Assembly (NCBI GenBank): GCA_009760855.2
Contig: WPIO01000123.1
Location: 620,001 to 684,000 of the forward strand
DNA: 64,000 nt
Reading direction: 5' to 3'
From: Cristatella mucedo
Taxonomy: Eukaryota; Bryozoa; Phylactolaemata; Cristatellidae
Below the pieces are notes generated by a model that saw only the letters and a program-made list of their open reading frames with translations, did no database searches and was not told the origin of the DNA. Positions 1-11,267 of the stretch are shown here, piece by piece (position 1 is the stretch's first letter; the number at the start of each line of letters is the position of its first letter). The position numbers and the translations under genes are program-made.

Positions 1-5
1 AGCAA

Positions 6-27
6 TATTATTATTATTATTATTATG
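6..27. repeat. (ATT)n microsatellite
   Basis: Short run of ATT units at the left edge. The same repeat ends every L2-like LINE copy in the window, so it may be the tail of a copy lying outside. Confidence 0.7.
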
Positions 28-1235
28 GCTCCGGGTCACTCAGCCGATGCTAGGAAGTGCCTAAGGAAGAGAGGTGCACCGTTAGTCTTAGACCCAGTCA
101 CTTCTGGATCAGCCTTTTGAGTGTCTTTTGAGGCCTGGCGTTTCGTTCACAGAGCCGGCCTGAACCTGCTTTCAGAAAGAACCATTAGCAATTGCTTCGA
201 CTCATCGTAGTCAAAAGCATGCCGTCTCTACCACCAGAGAAAAAGAGCTGATGCCCTATACATGTTCTAACTGCCATCCGATGATGCTGGCCATCCAGGC
301 TAGGCACGATATAATCCTTAACCGTCTCTACGATGCCTCTCTTGATGGATGCCCAGTGAACGACAGCTCACTGCACCCGTGCGGCATTGCTGACGATGGG
401 TCAACAACAACTTGCTTTGCTTCACTGCAAGCCTCATTTTGATATTTTTCACGACATCCTGTTTACTGTCAATAGCAAAGTCCTCTTGATTACGTTCTTC
501 CTTATGCCCTCTCTGGTAACTGCACAGTGAGCAGATTTGCCACAGACTAACCACCAAATCAATACCCTGCACCATGTCTATTAGTTGCTGAGTTTTAAAG
601 GCCCCCAGCCGAGATACTATGGAAATGTGCAAAGTCATTCAATTCTGTTCGATCTGAGCATGCTGCATGCCTGCAGTAAGGAGTTGAACGAGCCGGTTGC
701 TGCACGACTTTAATCCAGGAAAAAACAGATGGCTCTCAGTCCGGCACCTAAAGGCTTGCTTTGTCACGATTTGGTACCAACCAAACACCCATATACTCCA
801 CTCGATCGATAACCGAACGGTCGCAAGAATTATCCCTGTCTATTCGCTTCATGAATAGCTAAAACCAGATTGCTGCATATAACAGCTATAACACTAAGAT
901 CGATTCAATGGATGCCACCCTTGTTTCGTCCAGGAAAAAACAGAAGTCCCGACCGGTGGCATACTTAAAGCACCTGGATAGTCAAGTTGTCTTAGGTCGC
1001 AGTAAAATGAGTTAAAATAACTAAAAGAGTAATCGATAAGACAGCCCTTAAGTAATGAGACACGACTGTAAAGTGAACTGCTTTCCTGACTTAGATTGCT
1101 AAATCTCGTGCGAAGCCCGTATAGTAAAATAAAAGCACAGTTTAAGGTAGGAAAAAGAGTAGCATGATGCTGAGCCCAACCAGCCCTTCGCGATCTTAGT
1201 CAGAAGTAGGCATGAATGAGTGCCGAAGCAGAAAA
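28..1235. other. Unassigned host sequence
   Basis: I see no recognisable gene or repeat family here. The short ORFs present lack motifs and overlap on both strands. Confidence 0.5.
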
Positions 1236-1465
1236 TATAGCAGCCAACAAGCCACATAGACGGCAGGCCTGCTGTCAATCTTGCTGTACAGCCGGATGGG
1301 CTGCCACGTTATTGGTCAGGAATCCTGCAGGACAAGGGCTACCTGATGCGGCTAATAACCAAGAAAGAAGCTGAAGACCACATTGCACAAATAGCTCAGC
1401 ATCTAGATGGTAAGCCGGAGTACTATCTCGTACAGGTCGGACATATCCGAGGACCTGGTTCTTAA
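1236..1465 (+). other. Possible coding remnant, unknown
   Basis: An open stretch of about 76 codons ending in TAA at 1463-1465 has no clear start codon but reads like protein, with segments such as PDGLPRYWSGILQDKGYL and HLDGKPEYYLVQ. It could be an exon fragment or transposon debris. The last 40 bases (CTCGTACAGGTCGGACA) recur near 5268, which favours a dispersed repeat. Confidence 0.2.
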
Positions 1466-1486
1466 TTCGTACAAAAGTGGCTTGCT

Positions 1487-2222
1487 CAATAATACTAATA
1501 ACAATATTAATAATACTACTATGTTTATAAAGTGCCTCGGAGCATTTAATCTCTTTCTAGGTGGTTTACAGATGCTGTTTGGAAAGCATTAACATATGAT
1601 TGGTGGTAACAATTACAAGCAGCAGGTACATGTGAGTGTAAGTGTAAGCAGACATATGCACACAAAAGACGAATCTCAAAGACCCACCATCTGATGTTAT
1701 ACAAAGTAGCATTTTTAACTTATTTTTCAATGTCGTCATGTCAGAGGACGTTTTGACGTATGTTGGTAGTGGGTTCGAGGCTTTGGGAGCACAGGAGCTG
1801 AAGGCATTATGTCCAGCATTTTTTAGGTTAGTACGAGGTGTGCTAAACTTATCGATTAAAACAGCAAATCGCAAGATTAAATGCCTGGGGGAGTAGTTTC
1901 TGACCGATAGGCTGAAGGCAGATAACTAAGGAACCTAAAGGTGAGTAACAAATCCTTAAAGTCGATGCACCGCTTCATTGGGATCCAGTGCAGATCGGCG
2001 AGAAGTTGTGAGAGGTAGCAACTGGGATGCTCACGACAGACGAGCCTAGCTGCAGAGTTTTGCACCAACTGTAAGCACTCGATTGCAAAGGCCAGTAGAC
2101 CAGCAAGCAGTGAATTTCAGAAGTCTGAAAAGGGTGTCACAAATGCATGCCCCATATTAGATGTGGTATCCCTGTCTAAACCAGCCCGAATTTTAGCAAT
2201 GTTATGTAGCTGAAAGTAGGCC
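1487..2222 (-). mobile_element. L2-like LINE, 3' fragment
   Basis: Read on the minus strand, this covers the C-terminal end of the LINE protein (motifs NSAARLVCREH, LLADLHWIP, SSCAPKASNPLPT) and the 3' UTR, ending in the family tail of an inverted GCGCC/GGCGC stem and an ATT-rich run at the 1487 side. It is 5' truncated and carries frameshifts. It corresponds to about 12590-13372 of the better copy in this window. Confidence 0.8.
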
Positions 2223-2400
2223 AAGTCGGTATGCTCTTCGGTAGCCGTCAGTCACACTCGTCGGGCGACAGTACCCCACCTATGACGACTCATGAGCTAC
2301 TCACAGGCAGAGGAGCACCAGAATAACTCCACTATGCATACAGATCTCGTCGTTTCACTCGGTGATTGTGGCACTGCTTATGCTCAGCCGAGGTCTATCG
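2222..2400. repeat. Dispersed repeat, copy 1
   Basis: About 170 bp similar to 5331-5523, sharing the opening AAGTCGGTATGCT and the segment around CGTTTCAC. The class is unknown. It appears to interrupt a minus-strand LINE, whose sequence (TTGCCCATAACTGGTAAGT) resumes near 2460. Confidence 0.5.
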
Positions 2401-2759
2401 CTGACTCATCGACAATTCTTCTTTTCGCCATTTGACATTTCAAATTTCGGAATAACTTGATAATTGCCCATAACTGGTAAGTAGGTGGCGCATCACAGCA
2501 GATTTTCGTTCATCAATCGGATCAACATGCTCTCGGCTGTCGAGAGGCACCACCCCCAGAACAGCTTTTCTGTCACTCCCTGGCCACTGATCGTTGCCAG
2601 CTTACCCATGCCCTCACTACCGTTGGCCACTGCATGACAACAATAGTCACTGTTTAGGAGCATGGTCAATGTGATTCGTCATTTGTGTATTGACATAGGC
2701 CCATGTGATTCGTTATTTGTGTATTGACACTATGCATGCTGCCACTAACCATTATGAAT

Positions 2760-3200
2760 TGTAAAAATGTAATGTATTTCCGGCTGTAACTCCACAAAGA
2801 TATAAAGACTATGTGGGTGTTAGGCAGGAGAGTTTTGTAAAGCACATTCACATTCTAAGCGGCTTTCGGTACGCATTCGGTAGCCAACTGACTTCTACTC
2901 ATACAGCGCGGAGAAAGTGGGAAGCATAACAAAGTCAGGCGAGCAGTGGAGATAGTGAGTAGCAAAAAAGTAGCAGCCCAGGAATGCTGAAATGATGAAC
3001 CACAGTCGGCATCAGGACAGTAATTGTCGTTGCATAGGAATCGTGAAAGTGAGTTACACAGTCTAGGACCTGCAGAGCTAAAGCTTCGGTACCAAATAGC
3101 ACAGTTAATTTTTTCCCTACAGGACCTGTGGGCACGAAGAGGCTGAAACTGGTGCAGCAGTTCAGCTAGGTACGAAGGAGCCAAGCAGTTACAATCCTGT
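2760..3200 (-). mobile_element. LINE family 2, 3' fragment
   Basis: On the minus strand this encodes the C-terminal end of a second LINE family, with AELLHQFQPLRA and SFSSAGPRLCNSLSRF. The same block is better preserved at 23361-23905. The copy is 5' truncated with no reverse transcriptase. Confidence 0.7.
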
Positions 3201-3569
3201 TATCAATGCCACATTTGCAGCAAAGCAAGCATTTAGCACGCAGGGCGCTAGAGATAGCAAAGGTGTGAGTTGGTTCATCTATGTGAAAATCCGAAAAGCT
3301 GTGTCGAGCAGATCCGAGGTTATGCTGCAAGGCCCCTCATCCTAAAAGGATGGGTTTAGAAACCAAGCTAAGATTTCAGTTTGCTATTCCGAAGTGTATC
3401 TTTCAGGTGGAGCAAGCCGTAGATCAATGCCATATGCTGTGTTAAGCATTATTATATTATACTATATCATCATTATTGTTTTATTCAGCAGGTATTTGCC
3501 CAGCAGGAAAACTGATTATAACCTGAGGAGGGAGATTATCTCCACTAAAGCTGCATATATTGTAATGCA

Positions 3570-3985
3570 TCTCCTTCAGTAACTCTACAAAGTCATAAAG
3601 ACCATGTGGGTGTTACGCAGGAGAGTTTTGTAGAGCACACTCACAGCCTAAGCGTCTTTCGGTACGCATTCGGTACCCAACAGACTTCGTCTCACGCTAC
3701 TAAGAGAAAGTGGGAAGCATCGCACAGTTAGGAGAGTAGTTAAGGTAGTGAGTAGCATAGAAGTAGCAGTTCAGGACCGCTGAAAAAGATGTGCCCTAGT
3801 CGGCAGTTGGAGAGTAGATGTCGTTGCGTAAGAGTTGTGGAAACGAGTTCCACAGTCTAGGTCCTGCAGAGCTAAAGCTTCTGTCGCCAACTGTCTTTAA
3901 GCGGAGGAATGGGACAGCTAATGTATTGTACACACAGGACCTGAGGGCGCGAACAGGCTGAAACTGATCCAAGCCGTGGCTAAGA
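3570..3985 (-). mobile_element. LINE family 2, 3' fragment
   Basis: Close relative of 2760-3200 in the same orientation, beginning at the 3' end with GTAACTCTACAAAGTCATAA. Several frame breaks leave only remnants of the C-terminal protein end. Confidence 0.65.
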
Positions 3986-4859
3986 CTTGCTCAAATGCAG
4001 GAAGACATGACTATTTGGTGTGCCCATTCACCTAATTCAAGTAGGCCTATCCCGATAGAACCCGAATCTAAATGGCATGCATTAAATTATCAACCAGAGG
4101 TATATTCAAATTATGAATATATACATAAGGACTCTTCACCAATAAAGTCGTTCAGCCAAAATGGCACAAGTTAGCACGGCAAAATTGTTTGTGAGTAATA
4201 AAGTTGAAATGATTCAGGTGAATGGTGTGACTCACATGTTGCTTTAACAGCTGCAGCCTCAGGAAACAATTCTACTTTCCTAGTCTAGCATAGGCCAGCG
4301 AAATATGCAATACTGTTAAATTTCCTAGCCTACATCTTTGCTCACAAGAAAGTTAGAACAGCACTGACTGGAAGGCCTTTAGATGACTGCAGCAGCCCTC
4401 TGGACAGACCTAGCTAGAGGCTAGGCTGCACAGCCTAGTTCCCATTCTAGCTTCTCCCAACATCGAGTGCTTATGCATGCTGACAATGCATACTGCCACT
4501 ATTTGCATGCTGATCCTGTGCATGTCGCATCTAACCTTGATATGCTTATTGTCGTTGAGCCTGCTGCCACTAACCATTCAACTATGTTTCCTTTGCAGCA
4601 CACGTAAAGTGACTAGAAATAGTTTTCTGAGTGGGCTGTAGAACTATAGTGATATTACTATAGTGCTAGACTAGGAGACTTTGCAGAATAATTATTAAAC
4701 TTGGAGTGCCGTCGTCAGCAGGTACAAGGATTTGAAAATGATCTAACTTAGCTGGAGAGCTAATTCGTTTTCAAGTCACTAGCACCTAAGCAAAAAGATA
4801 GAAGCTGCCTAATTTTCCCTCAGCATAACCCACTGCGTTAAATCGTGGTTAAAATGATT

Positions 4860-5270
4860 TTTGCTAAAATAGCACCTTCTCATAAACGTTGATAATCGAG
4901 ACTACTTTATTGGACTGGTGTGTCGTGCAGGACAAATGCTGACCGAATACAGGATGTTGTGCTGAAAGGCTTTAGACTGGCAGCAGTAGCAACATCTTTT
5001 CCGAAGGTTGCAAAGCAAGTTTGCAGCTAGAGGGGCAATCGAGTTAGCCAACTAAGCTTTTGCTCTGCAGTACTACAACAATCAGTCCAATTCTAGCGAC
5101 TGTGAGAAAATGCTGCCTGCCCCTTAATCCAGATAGGCTGAGCTTAGAGGCACAGTTCGGATTGTGATTCGCTATGAGGTCCAAGTCTTATAGGAGGAGG
5201 TAGCTAAAGGAGGACCGGCACATACAAGAACAATGTTAACTCAGCCGGGTATTTCCAAGCAGCATTGCCT
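4860..5270. repeat. Unclassified dispersed repeat
   Basis: Parts resemble 19440-19880 and 26040-26560: shared landmarks are GACCGAATACAGGATGTTGTGCTGA, here cited only as its ends GACCGAAT and GTGCTGA, then CTGCCTGCCCCTT, GGATTGTGATT and CAGCCGGGTATT. I see no terminal repeats or coding capacity. It is probably an old non-autonomous element. Confidence 0.5.
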
Positions 5271-5330
5271 CGTACAGGTCGGACACACATAAGCAGACCT
5301 GGTAATCAATGCCGTCTCCAAGTGGTGAGC

Positions 5331-5523
5331 ACAAGTCGGTATGCTGTTTTGTAGCCGCGAGTTACAATCGTCTGGTCGAAGTCCCCAACTGGTGACGACA
5401 CCGACAAGCTACACTAGGGCAAACTAGCCCTAGAAAATGCCACTCCTTACACTTTATCGTTTCACCCGGAGACTGATCAGAATCCTTTGGCGGGTCGGGC
5501 TGTTTTTGACACCCATTTTTTCT
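5331..5523. repeat. Dispersed repeat, copy 2
   Basis: Partner of 2222-2400. It abuts the left target-site duplication of the gag-only LTR element, so it may be part of the sequence that element landed in. Confidence 0.5.
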
Positions 5524-5528
5524 GATGA

Positions 5529-5774
5529 TGTAGTCTGAATTATCGTCGCGAACGGCACAAAACACCAGCCGACGAGCAACACCACCAGTTTATTCTCCCT
5601 CCACACGGAGCTGGGCGAAGTGCAACTCTCCTTGCCTCTCTTGCCCACTGGAGTCCCCCGACTCCCTTGGCAAAATAACCCCTAATTACACGGCCCGGCT
5701 GCTTACCACATCGAGTGTCACAGCACACTGGTAAAGCAATCAGGGGCAGTGTCATCAATTAAATAAAACCAACA
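5529..5774 (-). repeat. 3' LTR of gag-only element
   Basis: 246-bp terminal repeat beginning TGTAGTCTGAATTATCG on the plus strand and ending ACCAACA, paired with 6925-7174. Confidence 0.85.
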
Positions 5775-6036
5775 TGCCCACCTGATCTGGAAAGTAATTA
5801 ACGACGTAGCCAGAGCAGCAAGCAGCTGTTCTTCTCCACTGCTTAGACAGCCAGAAGGCTAAACATTAAGCAAGTAGTCCTCATAGCGCGCCGGCGGTCT
5901 CAGGCCACATCTTGGCCGTAGCTGTCTGCTGCACTCGTCTGCTCTGGCCATACTACCAGGGTCAACATCGAAGTGTGCATCAAAGAGTTCGTTAGCGATC
6001 GGTACTGTTCTGATGTCAGCTCCCTTAATTATGAGG

Positions 6037-6891
6037 CTAAGTAACGGCTGCTCGGAGGAGGCGGGCAACCGCACGGCCTGTGGAAACAAGCCGGCTGTGT
6101 TTGACAGCTGCGTTCATGCGTCGTGGGGCCACATAATTTTCCTCCGCTGGAGCCTCGAAGCTCAATGGTGCATCCCACACCACACCACTTCGAAAGCCAC
6201 CGCAGCATCTCCGGGCGCCGCCGCCACGTCTCCGGGCGCCTCCGCCACGTCTCCAGGCGCCGCCGCCGTGTCTTCGGGCGCCGCCGCCGACCTGCACCAC
6301 ATATAAGATCTGAGCCTCGTCGCCTACCTGTGATGCGTCACAGCCCACTTGAGTCGCCGATGAGTCTCCAACCTGCTCCGCATTTCCGACTTGCTCCGAG
6401 TCGTAAACCACCGGTTCGTCACATGCCAGCGTCACCTCCATGGCTTCAGCTACCTCGTAGGCCATTGCCTCGTTGCACACCACGTGCGCCTGGCAAACTG
6501 TCACAGCCTGGATTGCTGACACTGCGTTCCACACGGTGGCATCCCAGTAAACCGTTGTTGCCCGGCACACCGTCGGCGATTGCTGATATTGCTTCTGGTC
6601 TCTTTTGCTGCCGTGCTCTCTCAGATAAGCATTTGCTAACTCAGCTCTCAGCAGTCGTGCTTTACCTACAGGGCTAGCCAGCGCTGTTACCAGAGCCCGG
6701 CGAAGCAGACGGTAGTCATCGTTGATTGCCTTCGGCATGTAAGAATACACATAGAAGGCGCTTCCTTCCAGGAAAAGAGGCAGATATTTGTGCCAGATTG
6801 TCGGATTGACACCGTACAGCTCGAGCCTCCTCTCCGAGTCAAGCAGCCAAGTTGCAAAGTCCTCACCGACTTGAAAATGTTCAAGCAACAT
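6037..6891 (-). CDS. gag: Retrotransposon Gag-like protein
   Basis: A 284-residue ORF starts about 33 bp inside the 5' LTR of the surrounding element. Its first 100 residues show the pattern of LTR-retroelement capsid proteins: GEDFATWLLDSERRLE, IWHKYLPLFLEGSAFYVYSY, then a DYRLLRRAL helix. The middle is acidic with repeated QVG/EQVGD units. Next comes an arginine-glycine tract of four GGGARR-like repeats, which could bind nucleic acid in place of a zinc knuckle. There is no CCHC box and no downstream protease or polymerase. An overlapping plus-strand ORF is a shadow of the GC-rich repeat. Confidence 0.7.
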   Translation of the reverse strand: MLLEHFQVGEDFATWLLDSERRLELYGVNPTIWHKYLPLFLEGSAFYVYSYMPKAINDDYRLLRRALVTALASPVGKARLLRAELANAYLREHGSKRDQKQYQQSPTVCRATTVYWDATVWNAVSAIQAVTVCQAHVVCNEAMAYEVAEAMEVTLACDEPVVYDSEQVGNAEQVGDSSATQVGCDASQVGDEAQILYVVQVGGGARRHGGGAWRRGGGARRRGGGARRCCGGFRSGVVWDAPLSFEAPAEENYVAPRRMNAAVKHSRLVSTGRAVARLLRAAVT

Positions 6892-6924
6892 TGCTGTAGG
6901 TCACAGCAGCCGCCGGAAATAGCT

Positions 6925-7174
6925 TGTAGTCTGAATTATCGTCCACGAACGGCACAGAACACCAGCCGACGAGCAACACCACCAGTTTATTCTCTCTCCA
7001 CACGGAGCTGGGCGAAGTGCGACTCTCCTCACATCTCTCGCCCACCGGAGTCCCCCCCCCCACTCCCTTGGCTAAACAACCCCTAATTACACGGCCCGGC
7101 TGCTTACCATGTCGAGTGTCACAGCCCACTCGTACAGCAATCAAGGGTGGTCTCATCAATTAAATAAAACCACA
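6925..7174 (-). repeat. 5' LTR of gag-only element
   Basis: 250-bp terminal repeat paired with 5529-5774. A C-run near 7055 and small substitutions separate the two. Confidence 0.85.
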
Positions 7175-7179
7175 GATGA

Positions 7180-7750
7180 TTTGCACACTGCTATGGCTGT
7201 ACGACCTCACAGCAAGTGCAAGGTGAAAGATTCAGGCAGAAGCTAGTTGAACGTGAGCATGGCACAGTTACTTGCACAGGTGCCACTGAAGCCAACTGCT
7301 TGGGTGGCTGTGGCTGTATGCAAGGATATCACTAGCAGACGGTCCTCATCTCTTAGACATTCTTAGCTTCTCATTTCCGATCGATCTCTGAAGGTCGATA
7401 ATCGAATCAGTCTAAGTGGTGGGCAGAGCATTTTGAAGCTATAAGAATAGGCAGGTTAGCAGCTTTCGGCAGCAGGTGAGCATGGTAACCTGCAGGCAAG
7501 CCATGTCCCATCGTCCAGCTGGCAAGGGCCATCTAGTATGGAGCATCTGCAATCTCGGATGTGTAACTGGCCTACATACTAACAAGGATCCAGTTAGCAG
7601 ACGCTATTACTATTCTGAAACTAGCTCAAGCCATGCAGTTTAAGCCGACCCAACTTGCTGCCAATCCCCTCATTAGGTGCTGCAATGGGATGCTGACTGC
7701 TAGCTAAGCCGGATTTAATTGCAACAGGTCAGCTGTGGTCTTGTGACCCA
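7180..7750. other. Unassigned host sequence
   Basis: No gene or known repeat is visible apart from the right target duplication at its edge. Confidence 0.5.
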
Positions 7751-7751
7751 C

Positions 7752-7845
7752 TAATAATAATAATAATAATGCACTTGATAAAGTGCCCTCAGAGAACTCA
7801 ATCTCTCTCTAGGCGCTTTGTATTTGCTGCAAAGGGAAGTCCTGA
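7752..7845 (-). mobile_element. L2-like LINE tail
   Basis: Only the last 90 bp of the family is present: the ATT tail (here AAT on the plus strand), AAAGTGCCCTCAGAGAACTC and AGGCGCTTTG forming the terminal stem. Confidence 0.75.
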
Positions 7846-8069
7846 AAGGAAACGGAAGTGAGGCAAATATCGTTCGAGGAACCGATCAAGTACGGTGTAC
7901 ATTAGAGCTCTGTATTCAGTCCGTATCTTCTTTAACTTTGTACACTCCTTCTTGCCAGTGTGATTCATATCTAGTTTTGAATGCAGACAGCTTTATTCTT
8001 GCTTCAACCTTTCCTGGTAATCAACCATGTAAAAACGTCGACTGCATTGCTATAAGTATTGGTGATATC

Positions 8070-9175
8070 TGCAAAATCTGGAAGCATATGTCCTCAAATT
8101 GAACGATGATGCAACTATGTTACTGGTAGTTAAGACACAAAGCATTACTCAGAAATGTGAAAGCTCGATTGTCAAAATCGACTCTGCCAGTGTATCTCCT
8201 GTAGGTTCAGCACAATATCAGCTTGTAATATTATAAATGAACTCATAACTAGAGTACCACATTAGCTCCATAGACAAGTATGCATAATTTTCAGGTGTGC
8301 ATCATATCTAAAATTCAGGGATTTTTAGTAAGGTGTACGTGATGTGGTTGTGCGACCATCACATCTACCTGGAATTTAAGTCCCGTCTTCGACAGCTGCC
8401 TCAATTTAGAAAGCTTTGTTCAGAAGACTGCTTCCATGGCTAGCCATCACGTCCGACACCTATCTAAGACTTGGAACTGTCTTTCACGGCGGCTTACCAA
8501 AATTAACTAGCTCTTCAGTTCTTTTTCAGGTAGATTATTGTAGTTCTTTTTTGGCTGGGCTACTGACAAAAGCCACTAGGCCACTGCAGGTGGCTGTGAA
8601 CATGGCTGCAAGGCTAGTTTGCAAATCCCAGAGTTTTTAACATGTGTCTGCTTCACTAAAAATGCTAAGATGGTTGCCAGTTGATCAACGGACATAAAGC
8701 CAAGTTTGTATGCTGACCCACAAGAACTTCCATGCTTTGGTCTCCACATCTAGCTGAAGTGCAGCATCTGTTTCACCCTCTTCGTGCCTTCGAGTGTTGT
8801 GCAGACAATAAATTAGCTGTTTCATTCCTCCACTTAAAGACGGTTGGCATCAGAAGCTTTTGCTCTGCACGTCCTAGACTGTGGAACTCACTTTCACGAC
8901 TCCTATGCAGCGACAACTACTCCTGTTGCCCGCTATGGCCCATCCTTTCTAGCCGCCACGAGTTAACACTTCCATGTCAATCACTAACTCAACTGCTCTC
9001 CTGACTCTGCTATACTTGTGACTTGCTCATTGTTGCGAATGATAGAACGGAGGTAAACTATGTTGGCTACCGAATGTGTACCAAAATCTGCTTAGACCAT
9101 GAATGAGCTATAGGACACTATCCTGCATAATGCCCAAAGAGTCTTTGCGGCTTTGTTGAGTTGCAGACGGAAATA
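8070..9175 (+). mobile_element. LINE family 2, RT-end to 3' fragment
   Basis: Degraded LINE protein remnants run in order along the plus strand: a segment equivalent to the RT thumb (SSIVKIDSASVSPVGSAQ), VDYCSSFLAGLL, AVNMAARLVC, then FHPLRAFECCADNKLAVSF and ARPRLWNSLSRLL. Frame breaks occur every 100-250 bp. The C-terminal block matches 23361-23905. Confidence 0.65.
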
Positions 9176-9585
9176 TATTTTACATTCACAGAGTCGCTAT
9201 ATTTACACTATGGCTCCTTAACTTACGTAAATCACAGCCTGCAGGTTTACTTGCCTTAGGCTATGAAATCAGGAGCTTTTAGTTAGTGCAAAACTACTCA
9301 GCTAGGATTTTCAGCCATAAGGGATACAGTTGCCGTGTTACACTACTTTTCGCCGACTTGCATTGGCTCCGTTACACGCAGTCTGTTGGCCTAAAGTTGC
9401 AGTAAATTACTCCAAACTCGGGTCAGTCTCTTACTCGATCGTACCTATCATAACTAATTTCTTACCAGAGTAGGCATCTACCACCTACGGTCCTAGCTCA
9501 AACTGCTTAGCTGTGCCTTCTACCCACTTAAATCATGTAGAGACAGTGCTGTCAGTTCGCTTGAGTCCAAAGCCTGTAGGTCACT

Positions 9586-9672
9586 TCATATTAATAATAA
9601 TAATAATAATAATAATAATGCACTTGATAAAGCACCCTCAGAGAACTCAATCTCTCTCCGGGGGTTTAAATG
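9586..9672 (-). mobile_element. L2-like LINE tail
   Basis: Minus-strand copy of the terminal 85 bp: nine AAT units followed by TGCACTTGATAAAGCACCC and the stem sequence. Confidence 0.75.
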
Positions 9673-9939
9673 CTAATATGAAGACATCCCAATGACCAGA
9701 GGGAATTTGAAAATGAGCTAAATAGGCTACTACAAACCAACAGCATTTGGGGGATACTTGTGATTCGTCCTTCGTTAGCTTACTTGCTGACACTGTCGAC
9801 GTTACAGCTAAGCATAGTCACAGGTTGATAATGACATTGTTGACATAATTGACAGTGCTCGTGTTAACAATAACCACGTGATTATGCTTGATTGACAGCA
9901 TCTGTAAAATGCCGTCGAAATGAATTAAATTATCTAAGG

Positions 9940-10470
9940 GCAACTTCAAGATTTTTTTTGCTCACTTTTTGGTCACCTCATTCTCTGACTGCGGCCTATC
10001 TCTCAGATATACTCCCCCCCCAGGCCAAGCATTGTAAGACCCGCTTTTCGGAATCTAACAGTTTACCAACACCTCGTACAAACCTCCAACTCTTTGGAGA
10101 CCAAGCATTTAGTTCGTATGCTCTCATAGCCTGAAACTCAGTCCCGACATGCGTCACAACATCCCCTGACTTGACCATATTTAAAAAGAACCTAAAAGCT
10201 CACCTATTTTGGACAGCATTTAGTGGGTTCCTGTGATTCGTCATTCGTGTGCTTATGTGTGCTGACCCTGTGAATGCTGCCACTAACCAAGCTCACATGC
10301 TGACCCTGTGGATGTCACCCCTAACCATATTATTATTGTTGTTTATCAAGCATGATGTCACTTAAAATTCAATCGTGTATACCCTTCAGTAAATGTAAAA
10401 CGCCTAGAAAGAGATTGAGTTCTCTGAGGGCGCTTCATCGAGTTTATTTTTATCATTAATATTATTACGA
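9940..10470 (+). mobile_element. L2-like LINE, 3' fragment
   Basis: Encodes the last 80 codons or so (AAYLSDILPPQAKHCKTRFS, ESNSLPTPRTNLQLFGDQAF) followed by the family 3' UTR and the stem AAACGCC/GGGCGCTT. Single-base changes disrupt the frame. It is 5' truncated. Confidence 0.8.
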
Positions 10471-10739
10471 AAAGTATAACCCACTGCATATCGATGTGGT
10501 TAAAGTGATCTACCTTTAAGAAGCTCATTCCTGAATGTACCATAATTTCTTAAAAATAATCCATACTTTTATTACACTGCTACTTGTAAGAGAACCTTTG
10601 AATGTGGATGAACCAAATGACTGTACTCTTCCATTAGGTGATGCCTGTGCGAAAGTGACCTTGTGCTTAAAGTACTTAGAATACTTAGGCTCTGCCTTTG
10701 AAAACTGTGCGAACTATGAAAGTTTCACTGCGAACTCTG

Positions 10740-10915
10740 TTTCTAGTTATAGCCTCTCTTCCGATCCCAAGCCTAGATTAGGGACTGTCTTCCTTCCATG
10801 GTGGCTTGCAATACTAAAAAACTTGCATCCTGGTTGGTTCTCTCAGGCTAAATTATTTCCATTCGATTACCGATGGGCTGCCTAACAAATTCATTCGGCC
10901 ACTGCAGGTTTATTT
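10740..10915 (+). mobile_element. LINE family 2 fragment
   Basis: About 170 bp similar to 8440-8600 (AGATTAGGGACTGTCTTCC, CGGCCACTGCAGGT). It is too short to translate usefully. Confidence 0.5.
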
Positions 10916-10967
10916 ATTTGAAAATCAAATGCAGCTTGGCCGAAAACCCTGGAGATTCAATTCTATG

Positions 10968-11122
10968 AAATGTCACCCCTAACCACGTTATTCATGTCGT
11001 TTATCAAGCATGGTATTACTCACAATTCAATCACGTTTCCGTTTGCAGAAAATGCAAAGCGCCTAGAAAGAGATTGAGTTCTTCAAGGGCGCTTTATCAA
11101 GTGCATTCTTATTATTATTATT
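10968..11122 (+). mobile_element. L2-like LINE tail
   Basis: Terminal 155 bp of the family 3' UTR with stem and ATT tail, plus strand. Confidence 0.75.
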
Positions 11123-11267
11123 ACAAAAGTATAACCCACTGCATATCTATGTGGTTAAAGTGATATATGTTAAAATGAAACTAGCTGCTACATTGCCAGC
11201 TCTTTGCTGCAGCTCTGCACAGCTGCACTAACTGAGGAAAGTACGGCAGCCTATCTTCGACCAGATT

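Larger units (their letters stand above)
5529..7174 (-). mobile_element. Gag-only LTR retroelement (TR-GAG type)
   Basis: Two direct repeats of about 246 and 250 bp flank 1.15 kb that holds one gag-like ORF and no pol. Read on the minus strand, each LTR starts TGT and ends ACA and carries AATAAA. The 5-bp sequence GATGA occurs at 5524-5528 and again at 7175-7179, a target-site duplication of normal LTR length. Without protease, reverse transcriptase or integrase it must depend on a relative, as plant and animal TR-GAG/LARD elements do. The LTRs look roughly 90 percent identical by eye, so the insertion is not very recent. No standard TGG primer-binding site is evident inside the 5' LTR. Confidence 0.85.

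Noticed and set aside
6123-6677. 184-codon plus-strand ORF opposite gag
   Set aside because: Arg/Pro-rich shadow of the GC-rich gag repeat; the minus-strand frame has the capsid-like motifs and lies correctly between the LTRs.
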